A stretch of DNA of 64,000 bases from Panaeolus papilionaceus (lineage: Eukaryota > Basidiomycota > Agaricomycetes > Agaricales): assembly GCA_015501605.1 (NCBI GenBank), contig JADNRZ010000002.1, positions 620,001 through 684,000 on the forward strand, given 5' to 3'. Shown here one piece after another: positions 46,724 through 60,100 of this stretch (positions within the stretch are counted from its first letter, which is position 1; each line of letters begins with the position of its first letter). The translations under genes and the position numbers were made by a program. The notes beneath the pieces are model-generated. The model saw only the letters and a list, made by a program, of their open reading frames with translations, was not told the origin of the DNA and did no database searches.

Positions 46724-47758
46724 TTACTGGATGTTATTGTTATAGCGATAGCACATCGCCTTTTGTTGCTGGAATAGTTGTAGTTGCTGTAATTGTTGTG
46801 CCTGTTGAACTTTGACAGATTTCTCCAACTGCTGAGCTGCTTTGGATTCGTCCACCGTACATCCAGCCATGCCACCGTTCGGCTCCACACAATATCGAGC
46901 AGGGTGACCCCGACGCCCACAGTTAGCGCATGATTGATGTCTTCTTCTTGAGCTCGACGATTGGCCGCCACTTGACATAGAAGTCGAGCTACGGGCACTG
47001 GATGGGCTGACAGGCGATCCTGGTGACGATGGCACGCTCTGCTCCCCATGTTGAGCCGTGAGGTTCACTAAGCTGGCTAGATGGAGACCCTCTTCGATGG
47101 TTTGTCGAAGGCTACGGGCAGTCACTGACCACTGACCCATCGCCGACATCACGATCCTGTTCCTGATGGTGTCTTGCATCCGATCGCTCCCCTGGAAAAA
47201 GTGGAGGGACATGGCAGCCTTCAGCATGTCTGGAGTGATGTCGCCCATCGCAAAAGCATGATCAATCGTGGTGAACATCTTGTCGAGAGCATTCAAAGTA
47301 TCAACAGAATCGGCGTAGGGAGTAGGTTGGATTGTGAGAGCTTCATGTAGAAGGAGGACTTGGTCTGCGGGGGTACCATTTTTCCAATGTCGTGCTTCGA
47401 GAGCATGCCAGTACGCTCTCGCGTCATGGCGAACAGGGATAACTGCACGTCTCTCTGTGTCGCTGATAGCTCCAAAAATGAATGCACAAGCTCTGCGGTC
47501 ATTCTGAGTCCAGTTGGAGTACGCCACGGGCTCAGTCTCCGGATTGGGAATATGTTTGTTGGCGGTGCCGTTGACATATGAGTACAGTCCAGTCAGAGAC
47601 ATAGCACTGTACATCTCTGCCTTCCATTCGAGCCAGTTGCGTTTTCCTTTGTCGAGCTTCTCTCCTTGGAAAGGGAGGTTAACAGTGATCAACTCAACAG
47701 AAGGGTGCGTGGCATCGTTTGCTACAATCGATAGTTTGGGAGGAGTGATTCCAGGCAT
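46724..47758 (-). CDS. Copia-type retrotransposon gag-like ORF, without pol
   Basis: The ATG at 47758 opens a frame of about 344 aa. It has a gag-like helical body typical of Ty1/copia (WLEWKAEMYSAMSLTGLYSY, DRMQDTIRNRIVMSAMGQWS), a Ser-rich linker, and a CCHC zinc knuckle CANCGRRGHPARYC. A Gln-rich tail follows, ending at 46724. No integrase, protease or reverse transcriptase frame follows downstream, and no LTR was identified. It is either a truncated element or a domesticated gag. The fungal element is not a threat to any host. Confidence 0.7.
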   Translation of the reverse strand: MPGITPPKLSIVANDATHPSVELITVNLPFQGEKLDKGKRNWLEWKAEMYSAMSLTGLYSYVNGTANKHIPNPETEPVAYSNWTQNDRRACAFIFGAISDTERRAVIPVRHDARAYWHALEARHWKNGTPADQVLLLHEALTIQPTPYADSVDTLNALDKMFTTIDHAFAMGDITPDMLKAAMSLHFFQGSDRMQDTIRNRIVMSAMGQWSVTARSLRQTIEEGLHLASLVNLTAQHGEQSVPSSPGSPVSPSSARSSTSMSSGGQSSSSRRRHQSCANCGRRGHPARYCVEPNGGMAGCTVDESKAAQQLEKSVKVQQAQQLQQLQLFQQQKAMCYRYNNNIQ

Positions 47759-50700
47759 TGGTTTGCAGTGGTTCACGAATAATGGTGGTAATGGGGATGA
47801 ATGAAGAAAGACGTGATAGTGTGAGGAGTCGAGGCGATGACTTTAGAAATGTGGGGGATTAAAGATTAGGGAGGATAAAATCGAGTGGGCAATAAAGGGG
47901 ATCGACTCCAAGATCGTGTGAGTTTTAATTTGCGGGATCGCAACGATTCGAACAAAGACTTTTTGTTGATGAACTTCCTATCCACAATAAAAAAAAGTTT
48001 GAATTAGCTTGAATAATAAGGAAAAAGAATGTTTGACGCCGTACAGAGTGTTGTGTGTTGGGATTCGATGAACTCGGAGACAACCAATTCAATGGAGGAG
48101 GCCTGGGACCCGATAGGTAACCGGAGACAGTTAGTGCTCAAGAGCCGCAGGAGAACAATCAAGACTTGGGTTGAAGCCAAAGTATCGGCTGTGGTAAGGA
48201 AGAGTTGGGTGTAAATCTCCAAGTCCTTAAATACAGCAAGCTGGTGACAAGAAAAACAAAGTCCGCGACAGAAAAAATATAAAGAAGGAAGGAAACAAGG
48301 AAACAAGGAGCTATTAATCCGTTAGTCTCAAGGCCTGACGTATGTTGTGGACATCACTGGATTTAGAAAATGGATATGATAACTTGTTCAGTAACCGTAC
48401 GGTCGCGGTTTGTCATCGGAAGTTGGGTATGAAAGCGGCATATCTGTGAAGAGCAGAAGATCTTAGGTTTGGTGGACCAGTAAAAATGCTCTCTCATCAA
48501 CGCACCTGAGTCCAAGGGTTAGATGTGCCGAGGAAAGCTGAACACTGGACTTCTCGAAAAATGTAATCGATGATCTGGGAGACGTTAAAAACAACATGAA
48601 GGCGAGAGAAAAGATGATGGCTCACGAAGACGGAGTTACAGTGAGCGTGGCTTGGCAACGTGTACGGCACCTGGCAAAACACGAAGCGTGAAGACACTTG
48701 ACGCACCTGTTCCTCTCTATCGCTTCAAAAGAAGACTCGCTTGCCATGTTACGCCTATCCATGTACCTTGGACGTCTCAACCGGGCTCAGGGTCCCTTGA
48801 AAAAATCAGCGCTAAGGGTTTGTTTGTGCAGACCTTTTTTAAGTGTTTGGTCCTAAACCGACGAGGATGATGCTTGAAAATCTTTTAAAAACTGCTTTCG
48901 TGCCCTGAAAACTTTTCTGGAGGAGCTCAGAATACAATATGTACATATTGTCTGTCGAATTTTGGTGGAGGTGATCATGTCCAATCAGTCCTGTCCAGCA
49001 ATGTCAGAGCTCCTCAGGACCACTGAAACTTGTCAGATGGACCTCGGAAGATATCGGGTCTACAACTAAACTTACAGAGATATGATAGCTACACCACAAA
49101 AGCAAAATAAAATGGCCACACGACCAGTTGGGTGTCCAGGGAATGTGTGGTGTGCTTGTCAAAGTTCCAACATACTCGTGGAACCACAAGACGCGCAGAT
49201 CTGATGGAATCATCAATACCAATCCGAATTAGGGAAGGCAATAGCCCTTCGTTCCGACCCTCCAGCCTCCTCCACCATGAATTGAAATTCCATGCTGCGA
49301 TATTAAAGCTTATAGGGACCCTCTATTAATATAGGTCATAGGGTATTTAGCTAGAAGAATCAATAAATTGTTCTATGAGGAAGCGATCTATGGGAAAATG
49401 ACCAGTCTAAGTACAACAAAAGGAAAACTCGTACTGCGGCTTGAAACATATTGTACCCCGAATACTCTCCGAGAAAAGTCGACCAGCTAAATTAATGTCA
49501 CTGTACAAGTTCCATTGCGACAGGTCACCCTTTGGATCGGTTGAAAACACCTGATAATGCAACCTTCAAAAGCAGGAAACCCCGAAAATTGACGTGAGCA
49601 AAATTATTATTAGAGCCCAATCAAGGGTGAGTTTAAGGAAAGGCTTGGCACAATTGCAAATAGAATATAATCTCCAAGTCCATGAAGTAAAAATCATTGG
49701 TGATTAAATAGGAGTGGTGGAAAAAGCACTATACGGCCAACACAACGTTCCACAATCATCACTGTGCCGCAATGCAGAAGGGGAGCAGGCGGTGCACCGG
49801 TTGGCGTCGCATCATTATAAATGGCAAGAGATGAAGTTACAGTGCTTGATGACATCACAATGAGTAAATTACTTTCCAGAATGTTGAAGACTTGAAGTTG
49901 TCGTCGTTGGTGGATCAAAGTTAGTGAAACAATATTTGAGGTCAAGAAATCGAGACTAACGCCTCAGGTGGTGCGTCTTAATGTGTTGAACGGAGGTCCA
50001 TCACTCCTATCATTAATTTGCATGAAATTCACGCTAATAGTAGAGTATCAGCTGGTCTGGTAGAACGTTGATGAGACGGAGAAATGAACAACCATCTGCA
50101 AAACTGGCAGCAGCAATACCCTTCAAAAACGACCTGTTGGCCAATGGCTATTCGCTGGTACATTCCTGAGATTGGTCGGTCCTTAACCACCGAGAGAAAC
50201 CAGCAAGAAACAACGAGATGCAAGCAAAGATCTAGACTAACTTGTGTTAAGTCACTGGCCTGATCTTTGTTGGTCCACCGTCACTACTATCTCACACAGG
50301 CGAAGCATGGGCATCACTCCCGATGTCGTACAGTGAAACGATGTAGGCAGCGTAGTTTTGCGCAGAGGTCGGTACCGCCACAAAAAAAAAAAGGGTAATC
50401 ATCGTCATCGACCCCACAATGCGAAGCCGATGCAGAGTCAATATATGACTGAGAGTTTACCCATGCAAAAATGAAGCATAGTCCATCGGTCTTCGAAGAG
50501 CTTGAGTTTCACCCTGACATTGAAAAGACTCACTTGTTATTACCACGACAATATCCTGACATGCATTGCACGTTATGCGAAGTCCAATCCAAGAATAATT
50601 GACAGCGCTTTGAGTTTGCCACCTAATCGGTAAAAGACGTGCCCAGCCTTTGACTAAATTGTTTATTGTCAGGATGGAGCACATACATTGGAGTGATGAA

Positions 50701-51668
50701 GTGCCTCCTAAGAATTTCTTAATTGGAGCAAGTGATGAACTGAAGACTCACTGCTCACAGATATTTTTGGGCCTGTTTCGGTGAATGTGTTGGCATATGA
50801 ATTAAGATGGATACCATGAATAAAGAAACACCAATACAGGTCCACAGCGCAGCAGGAATTGACACGAGGCTCCTAGATCACACCGCCACAAACCCAAGCA
50901 GTGCAAAGGCATCCACGCTCGTCCATATCCTGAGGAACCACGAAATGAAGGGATATCAGCGTGTCATATCATGAGGCAAAAGGCTCACCATTATATTTTA
51001 TAGTGTCCGTGACACTTTCAGGAAAACCCAAGAACAAAGTTTAAGGAACACATTAACCCATGTGATGCGAGAGAAGAACACAATACAAGGTTTGAATAGT
51101 GGTTGAACGTTTCATTGGCTTCTTTCGATATCAAAACAAAAGGCCAATCGGACTCCGAGAGTTGTAAACGAGAGTACTTCTATAAGGTGACCTTCGACAG
51201 CAGGTAGATAGAAAAGAAAAAGAGAAGGGGAAGATTAATTTAAAAAATCACGCAGACGACAAGCAGTGTCAATAAACCTCCGCTAATAGTACCGATGCGA
51301 AACGGATGAAGAAAATGCAATGCAAGCCAGGCAAATCAAAGGATGAAGATATGGCTGAGAAAGCAAGACAGAAGCAGAAAAGCAAAAGAAACAAAATAAA
51401 ATAAGGAATGTGAGAGCCATTACAATTTAATGTGGCAATTAAAATGACGACGACAGGTGCATAGAGTGATTTTGATTGTTGAGAGGATTGGTTGAAATGC
51501 ATAGAAAACTTGTTTGGTGGTGATGCGGAGTTGAATTGTTGTGAGTTGACGTGCAGAGTGGTATAGATGAGGATGAAAGAGCATTTGCATTTAATGAGGA
51601 GAGCATAAGAATAATGATGGGCTAAATAAATGACGGGTGAAATATGAGGGAGGAAGGACCGCAACTCG
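47759..51668. other. Gene-poor region with possible multi-exon membrane-protein remains
   Basis: No gene could be assembled with confidence. Several short minus-strand frames bounded by GT and AG sites encode hydrophobic stretches, and these are described in the possible gene entry at 48362-50938. An A-run of 11 lies at 50382-50392. Confidence 0.35.
48362..50938 (-). other. Possible multi-exon membrane-protein gene, unassigned
   Basis: Candidate exons on the minus strand include hydrophobic SVDAFALLGFVAV near 50928 with a splice site nearby, LWTCIGVSLFMVSIL near 50830, MTMITLFFFLWRYR near 50408 and AILFCFCGVAIIS near 49110. Downstream an exon-like IIDYIFREVQCSAFLGTS near 48575-48508 is flanked by a CCCAG acceptor and a GTGCGT donor. 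It leads to ICRFHTQLPMTN and a stop. Given the ten-exon DUF6534 gene in this same window, a micro-exon membrane protein is plausible. No family was identified and the order of exons is not proven. Confidence 0.25.
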
Positions 51669-54600
51669 TTATGAGCCTTGTGGCTGAGTTTGTTTGGGTG
51701 ACGAGAATATTGAGAACATTTTCTCTGCATTGTTCTTGTACTTCTTCAGCTTCTTTGTCTTGACCTTTTCATTCTGTACGGGCACAGGTTGCGACGGTTC
51801 CTTCGTGAGGTCGGAGGCATCTACCAATACAGCAGACATGCCAGTTGACTGATCTGAAGACTGGCTGGTAGCCCCGACCGACGTCGCTGATTCCTTTGAC
51901 TTAAGCGAGGGCGAGTTTGCAAAGGTACTGCCCTGTGATAAGGACGGCGTGAGTAATCCCCCGGTCGAGGAACTGGATGCAGCAGACAAAGTGTTTGCCT
52001 TAGAAGCTGTCTGCGATATTGACCGCGCAGACTTAGCAGAGTACGACGACGGCGGAGACTTAGGTTTGAGGAACTGTCTTGTGCCCTTGCCGAATGTCAA
52101 CGGTCTGCGACCACGTTTCTGCGTTGGTGATGGCGACTCGACTTCCTTGGCGAAGCTTGAGGCGGAGGACATGTTGGACACCGTCCTTGGTGTGGCCGCA
52201 GTCGGCGTAGATGCTTTGCGGAAAACAGCAAGCTTATACCTGTCCACAACTCCACGAGCAAAGAGACTTGTTCCCTTGGAACCGTTTCTATCTTCACCAT
52301 CACCAGCTTCCACGAAGTCCCAATCATCGTCCTCACGCTCAGCCTCTGTGGCTTCAGCGTCATCATCCCCAACCTCGGAGAGATACTTGTCGAGAGCAGG
52401 AACGCCCGACTTCTCGCGACGTGTACGGCGAGTAGCTGCAGACTTGGAAGGGGGAGGCGTGGTCCTGCCTGCCGATGGCTGCGTAATGATCGCAGACAAC
52501 TCCTTGCTGGGCCTTGAAGGTGGCTCCTCGAACCTAACTTCGTCTCGTTTGACTTCCACGACGTCGGGCACAGGGGGTACTTCGGCAGGAGTGGGTGCCA
52601 CTTCTGGTGCTGGCGGAGCTGGCGTTGGTTCCTGTGGTGGAGGAGCAGCCTCCTGTTGAATGTCTTCCTCAACAATGGGAAGAGACGCTGGTGGTCTAGC
52701 TTCGGGTGTCTTGGGTTCAACACCGTCCTCCAACAAGGACTCATCAGCTGGCACTTCGAGGTCCTCATCCTCATCCTCTGCTGTGTGCCCTTCGCTCTCT
52801 GTAGTTCTGGAAATGGAGGTACCATCATCTTCCAGAATAGACTCTTCCTCTCCACTGACATCGCTTCCTTCCTCTTCCTCTTCGTCGTCGATGAGCACCG
52901 AGTGACGACCCTTGAACGAGTAGCCATCAAACACGTCGACGTCCTCCTCAGGCTGAGCTTGAGGCTGAGGACGCATTGACGAGCTTCGTGACTGAGATGG
53001 CGTCGTGTTCGTCTCATCACCATCGGTCCGGTCGGTATCGGTCTGCGGCTCCTGGTCCGTTTCGCCGGTCTCTTCCTCATTGAAGTCGTCTAGGACAGGT
53101 TCCATGTCCAGGAAAGTTTCATCAAAGTTTTGGGTATCACTTGCATTGGAAGGATCAATGGGAGGAATGTAGGGTGCTATAGACGTTGTGAGCCTCTGAC
53201 CCTGACCACATGGACCTGAACTTACGAATATAGCGCTTATAATAAACATGAGTCCAGTCGCTAAAACAAAAATGTGGATATTAAACGTCGCTCCAATGAA
53301 AAGAAAAAGAGAAAATCTCACATCATTGAGAAGTATGGATGCTTCTTGATTCTTGGCTCGCATATTCTCAGTGAAGGTGCTCTTTGAAGAAGCTATTGCA
53401 GGAATATGAGAATCTCAACGCCCGAGGAGAATAAAAAATCAAACTCACCCCGCGGATTAAGCTCTTGGTATCTTGATCAATGGCCCTATCATCGGGGAAC
53501 TGAAGCTCGTCCTGAAGTACGCGAACGTACATGTCCGAGTGGTTGTTGGCCCAGAAGGGAGTCTGAGGAAATGAAAGTCAGAATCCGATACATGGTCCAA
53601 GAAAAACAAAACAAAACATACAATTCCAGTCAACATCTCATACAACATCGTTCCAAAGCTCCACCAGTCAACCTCATAGCTGTAAGGCAAACCCTGGATG
53701 ACTTCAGGAGCGAGATACTCTGCCGTTCCACAGAACGTCGTCGTTTGGTCACTATGCCCAATGGGTTGACCAGGCCATCCAAAGGCCATCTCGCCATTCT
53801 TCTCAGGCTTCATCCATGGCGGTGACGTTGGGATTTGTGGTGTTCCAGGAACAGATGAATAAAATCCTCGACCATCCTCGCCAAGAGTACCAGAACCCGT
53901 AAGAGGAGTCGACGAGGCTTTCCGAGGGAACTCCTTTGACAATCCAAAGTCTGTCAGCACGATGTGGCCATCTCCACCAATAAGAATATTCTCCGGTTTC
54001 AAGTCACGGTAAATCACACCCGCAGCATGCAGCCCTTCAACACCCTCCACAATCTCAGCAGCATAAAACCGCGCACGGTCCCGTCCCAGACGACCCCATC
54101 GCGCAAGCTGAGTCGCCAAATCACCACCTGGATGGAAATCCATAACCAAGAACAAGTTCTCCTTATCATGGAAACTCCACCAAAGCTTCACAACAAACGG
54201 ATCCCTGCTTTGAGCAGCCATACGCTTCAACACAGCCTGCTCCGTGAGGGTATGCTGGAGCTCCTGATGAGCCAGCACATGTCGTTTGGTGATGGCCTTG
54301 AGAGCGAAGAGATCCGATGTCGTCTTGTGTCGGACGAGCAGAACCTTTCCAGCGCAACCCTTGCCCAAGACTCGCATCATCTCAAAGTCGTCGATCACGA
54401 CCTTGCGATCGCTCTTTCTGGGAACACGGGCCGTAGAAACACCACGTTTCTTGCGTCTCCGTCCAGACTTGATGCCTCCGCCGTCGGTCCCGTCTAGCTG
54501 GGACTCAGACTCCTCGTCGCATGTCTGGGACTCGCCACCGTCTGTCTGAGATGGAACAGAGGCAGTGTAAGCTCGTTGGATGCGCTGCATACCCTTGACA

Positions 54601-57132
54601 GGCTCTGCAGACTGAGAACGGTGCATCCTTGGTGCATCGGAGGGTGCAGGATGAGGGAGAGGAGTAGCAGCGACAGGCGTACTTGGGGCAGGTTCCTGAA
54701 TGGAAGCTTCCGTCGATGGTGCGGCAACAGATGTGTTAATGGGAGCGGGTTCCTTAGTCTCAACGGAAACTGGCGTCGGTTCGACTGTCTCGATGGCTTC
54801 TGGCTCCGGAACAACGTCTGTAGCTTGGCCGTACTTCTCATCATCGGCTGGTATGGGTAGTTCAGGCGCCACAGTCTCCTGCTCAGCCGAGGTGTCAATT
54901 GTGCTCGGGGCCAGGGGTGCAGCGGATGCAGGATCAGCGGGGGCGACAGGAGCAACGACTTCCTCCTTCTTTTTCCTCCTCTCCTCTTCCTCCAAATTCA
55001 TCTCCAATTGTGCAGCAAAAAAAGCAGCATCAGCAGTCTCGGGTTCCACACTGATGGTCCTCTCTGCAATAGTCCCAGTAGAACTAGGTGGTGCCTCATT
55101 CTCCTTCTTAGCGTCATCCTTCTTTGTTGTGGCACCCACACTGCCATGAGCCGCCAAATCCGATCGTACGCGCTTGATAGCCCTCTCGACTCTCACACTC
55201 TCCAGATCGTCCGTCCTGACACGGACAAATCGCTTCCAGGTTCGCTCGCTTCGTATCTGAAGGACGTTGGACAATGTCGTAAGATACGCAGCCAGTGCGG
55301 TAGCGGTGGCGGATGGTGGAGGCGGGGTAATATGATCTGGACTTGACGGAGTCGTAGTCGGATTTGAATGACCATTAGCGTAACCATTGATAGCAGACGG
55401 AGCAGCTTCGACCGTTCCCGTTGTCTTAGCTTCAGAAGAAGTGACGCCATTGCTTGCTGTCGTACCATTAACAGCAGACCCACTAGAGCCATTAACTACA
55501 GAAGTCGCCCCATCGACACCATCTGTGCTTCCCGCAGCAGATGGGGAAGTAATCGACCCAAACGGATCAGCACCCTCAACGGCAGGTGACGCAGTGAGCG
55601 AGCTTGAGGTGATCTTGCCGTTTATGCTCCCATTCAAGTTGGTCGAGACCCCATTGAGACCATGACTGTGCGAATGTGAGGCAGATGCCTGACGATATAC
55701 TTTGGCAGACGTTGGTGAGGCAAGCCGTGACAACGTGTTTAAAAACGTTGACTTCTTCTTTGGTGGGATAGGCAAAGACGCAGGATCGATGGGCAATGAG
55801 GGGAGTTTGAGGTTGGGATTGGAAGACCGGAGCTTCTGGTCTAGCTCAACGATTTCCATCGCTGTTCGGGTGAGGGTGAGATTGTGGGTGGGGGCTATTG
55901 AGGAGGTCGCCATGATATCAGGAAAGTCAGATTTTGTGGGTGATGAAGATATTGAGTTGAAGTCAAGATTGAGAGCGATGTCAAGGTCGACAAGATGTGA
56001 GGGTATAGGTATGTATTCGTGTTGCGTTGACATGATGGATGATTTTGAAAGGGAGGGGATGCAGGGGAAGGAGGTGAAAAGTGATTAGCACGGTTCAAAT
56101 GCAGGAGGATGGCACCAAATATGAAATAAGAAAGGATAGATAGGCAAAACGTCAAGCAAGGAATGGTATAGAAGGAATCGGAAGAAAGGTGCTAGAGCGA
56201 TCGCAGTCTACAAAAGGAGGCGGCCTTGCTGTTGCGTGAAGGAAAGACGAAAGACGCAACGTAACGAAACGAAGAGAAAAAAGACAAATGAAATGAAAGG
56301 CTCTCGGAATGGACTGGCGGGACAGCAGAGTCAAAGACACGAAGAAATGGAGCGTGTGTACGAATGAAGGATTGTGCAATAGTTGTGCAATGAATGAAAG
56401 CTCCGTGTGCACTCAAGGCTGTGATAATGAAAGGAAATACCACGACAGAGCAATGCCGACTCCAACACAAAAGTGAAGAGGAATGATATGAATTGGTCAG
56501 CTGCAAACCACGACGAAGTAGCGGCTGAGCAAAGAACGTCAAGTGTATAATGTATGGTTAGGCTGGCTGCTAGTGTTCCCTGATCCGTCAGGACAATTTT
56601 GTTGGGAGAGGGTCAATTCACGACCGACTGGCAACATAAACACTGCGTCCGGTAGCAGAAATGGTCATGACGCCAACCCAGTTTATAGGTCAGAGCAAAG
56701 TGATGCATGAATGTACGTATGTTGCTCCACACAAAGGGGGCAAACAAGGATGAAGCAGAAAATAGGAGCATAAAGAAACAGAAGTCCAATGTGATTGTGA
56801 ACCGAAACAGGAATGCATGCTGGATAAGCAGGGAATATGTCCAACGTCGATTCTTGGCCAGGAGGACAAGGGATTGACGGAGCGGGCAATTCTGCAAACC
56901 CGATCACCCGACAATTATACCATCCAGACAGCAAAAACGTTCAAAAATAACAGGCACAGAGCACAAAAAACAGTCAAAAAGTGACAGGACACTCACTCTT
57001 CACATATAAACTATAGGAGCGCGAATCGTCTGGCGTCTCTGCGACTGATACGCTCCAAGGACCGTCTTGGTTGTCCATACGCACGGGACCTCTCCTGGAG
57101 GACGATGGTAGGTTGGTATCGAAAGCTTTCAT
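51669..57132 (-). CDS. AGC-type protein kinase with a split PX domain
   Basis: Exon 1 (56997-57132) encodes the start of a PX domain (GPWSVSVAETPDDSRSYSLY). After a 1,102-nt intron, exon 2 (53622-55894) continues TPTHNLTLTRTAMEIVELDQ. A disordered linker and PX-like remnant (LTTLSNVLQIRSERTWKRFV) lead to the kinase: LGKGCAGKVLLV, ALKAI (Lys), IYRDLKPENI, DFGLSKE, TTTFCGTAEYLAPE. Exon 3 (53449-53562) and exon 4 (from 53392) complete the C-lobe. Later exons hold the C-tail (NFDETFLDMEP) and a long Ser-rich region ending at 51669. The layout is like SGK3-type PX kinases, suggesting a phosphoinositide-bound kinase. An ATG at 56033 inside the intron could start a shorter form lacking half the PX domain. 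Confidence 0.8.
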
Positions 57133-60100
57133 ATTTGGCTTGATTTTGGGATATAATTAAAGAAAGTGGTCGAAGCCAGGTAAGATGATATGTGCAAAGA
57201 ATGTGTTAGAGGAAGCAGATCAAGGACAACGATTGGGCGCTGGCTGGTGGCGCTGATGGACTCTGTGTGGGATCGGGATATTTTGCACCAAGAACAGACT
57301 TGAACGTTGAAAAATAAAGCACCGTTGAACGTAGCAGTGGGTTAGGTTACGCGTTGCAGTTCAGGAGGAGCCTATAAAGTGGCAAGATGTATAGCACTCT
57401 TGGTCGTCTTTCCGCGTCAAGTGGTGGAAAATCGCGTTGTCGGGGATGGAATATTGATATTGGATGAACGCAGGAGTAATTGGAGGTTGTTGGGGTGAAA
57501 CTCCTTGTATGAAAATTATGACTGGTATATTATCCTCCCGTTGGTATCGACGGATTACTGAGCGAAATTATTGGGTGTGCGTGTTGTGTCTGCGGCGGTG
57601 GGTAGTGAAATGGGTTGGCAACGGGCGAATGAAATCTCCTTCTGGTTAACTGCGCAGAGGTGCAAAAGGTTCACGGAGTCAACGCGGTTTCCAAACACCA
57701 AATAGGAGCTGCGTTGAGTTGTGCGTGTGAGGAGTTGGGGATTTGGGCTAGGGTGAGGGGTTGCTGATAATTGGATTTGGGTCAAAGCTGTTTGTTTGGT
57801 TGATCCCCTTTCAGATGTGAGAAAAAAATAGCAGTGATTTCACAGCAGCAATTTATCCTTGAGCTCACTGTTGATAACGACGACGACGACAAGGGCAGAG
57901 GAGAGATAGGTCAAGACCCAACAAGAACAAAAAAGGTGGGGAAAATAAAAAATGACAGTTACTACAAAAAAAGGAACAAGTGCTCAGTCAACTACACCTG
58001 ATAAAGGAACGTGGTCTTGCAGCGTGTTCGACTAGTTACAGCCATATCAGCCACGAGGCAGGCTTATTACTTTTTTCTTTTTTTAAATTTATATTTCTCA
58101 CATTCACTAATCCCTAAAAATCAACTTGACTGCTCCCCTACCAGAATAAAATCTTGTTTCCATTGTCTATCAATCTCCGCCTCCTCAGTCAACCCCGCAG
58201 CTTGAACCGACCACTCTCGAATAGGTATTTCTTCGGTCTTCGAAGACATGTGCAACTAGACAGTCATCTACACCACCCCAGACAATCTTACAGTGGTTCC
58301 TCAGAACTCAGACAGCCTTCGTTTTGACAAAATGACAGAGGTCTAGCCACACTCTGATCTTTCACTCAAAGGACTTACTTAGTTGTCACTTATCTCTGCC
58401 AATAACACTCGATCATCAATTTTATCGTTGCTGTGTATCTAAATCAACAATGGCAGACGATAACTAATCAATCCTATAGCGTCATCTACGCACCACACGC
58501 CGCAGACAAAGCCCCAATGGACCCACCGTCGGCTCTGTCCTTATCTTTGATTCACAGCAGTTCTATCTTCCAGCGTAAAAACGTTCGGGAAGGTAATGTC
58601 CGAAGGGTTCCTGAGTAAGTAACCGGCAAGCAAGGGACTACCCCTCGATTTCTAAAAACACCCCAACTTGGCCGCTATCTGATGGCAAATGGTAAAAATT
58701 CGACGATATACCTGAGCATTTCGAACACCACCACGAGGTTCCGTTTTCCCGCAAGGTCTCCTTTAGATCCTTTCGTACCGGCGAAAAATGCGCTTCCATT
58801 TCTTTTCTGCCAAAGTTCTTTACCAGACAGACGCTCCGACTGTACGCACGTTATGACTGCTCTATACATCGTTACCGTAAAAGCCAATTATACCAAAGGA
58901 AATCACCGCAGCAGCACAGCTGAAGCGCCATTTGCGCCTTCGGCAAACCCCACCGTCCAAGGAGGCCTCATATGTCATCTCTTTCCCAACCCGAAGACAA
59001 GCCTTCAAAGCACTGGGCAGATCTTCGCGCAGCATCTCGAGTCAGGACAACTCAATTACCCTATACAAAGCCCTTCGAAACATCGGTACTTTAGAAGAGT
59101 TTACGTATCTCATCTCGTCTCGTTCTCAGGCGAAGGTAAATTCCAAATTCCAGACATATCCTGCTCAGGCTTTCTACCACAAACATAAGAACAACGCGAA
59201 ACATACACTTCCTCATGATCAAGTTCATTTCTCAATTCGGAACCTTGAAACCTTTTGCCATCTGCGCCACTTTCCCCTAGTCGACTGTTGCGTTGTGTCG
59301 CTAGTCTGCCCTATCAATGCATGTTATTGAATTGCCTCTTCTGAAGATCTTCGGAGGTTATGCCTCCCCTTGCAATTGCATCGACGCAGCACTATCTCTG
59401 TGGTACTATGCTAAATGCATAACGAATGTATGTAGATGTTGATGTGTTCCAAGAGGTAGATCATGGAGTTAGGAGCAAAGGGCCGGCGGGTACCCATATC
59501 GAGCCCCTTCAGGCATCTTATCATGTCGTTCCCGTTGTTCGATTCTTGGTGCGGTTCCGTGGAACCCGCACGCGCAAATATAATCATGACGCGTGGTTTA
59601 TGGAGTAAAAATATTTTGTTTTGCCATCTATGTGGGCCCATGAGCGCTTCAAAGCGCTTCTCTCTCATGCGGCGGCGTCTAGATCAGATGGATTATTGCA
59701 TAAACCCCTATCCATATGGCCATACCGACCTCCGACCTCCGGGCAGTGGGCACAGAACCCTAACTGTGATGATCAGTGTCACAATTCGCACCTCAAGCTA
59801 TTTAGAGTCAACAAACGTTCGTTATTCGTCAGTAGAACAATAAAAGGTGTCAAATTTCATTGCACTTGTGCGCCCACACAGATCTATACTGATTCATTAT
59901 CACCCCAGGTGATCGTTCTTGCACCGCCTAGCCAGGTGTTTATTTCAATTGATCATTCTCGAAGTATGTATTTGGAAGGCGCTTAACTTGAAAGATGCTG
60001 CGTTGTCATCTGATTATGATTGCGATCTGTGTCTGCCTGAAGGCAAGTACATCGCTGTGGGTGAATAGCGGATGCTCGAAGCCATGTACACCACGGTAAT

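Noticed and set aside
51669..51700. Opposite-strand overlap of short frames with the kinase C-terminus as an antisense gene
   Set aside because: The opposite-strand frames are mirror artefacts of the Ser/Pro-rich coding sequence and have no domain or splice context.
56034..56996. A separate small gene upstream of the kinase inside the 1.1-kb interval
   Set aside because: Open frames there are low-complexity on both strands, and the split PX domain is explained by a single intron.
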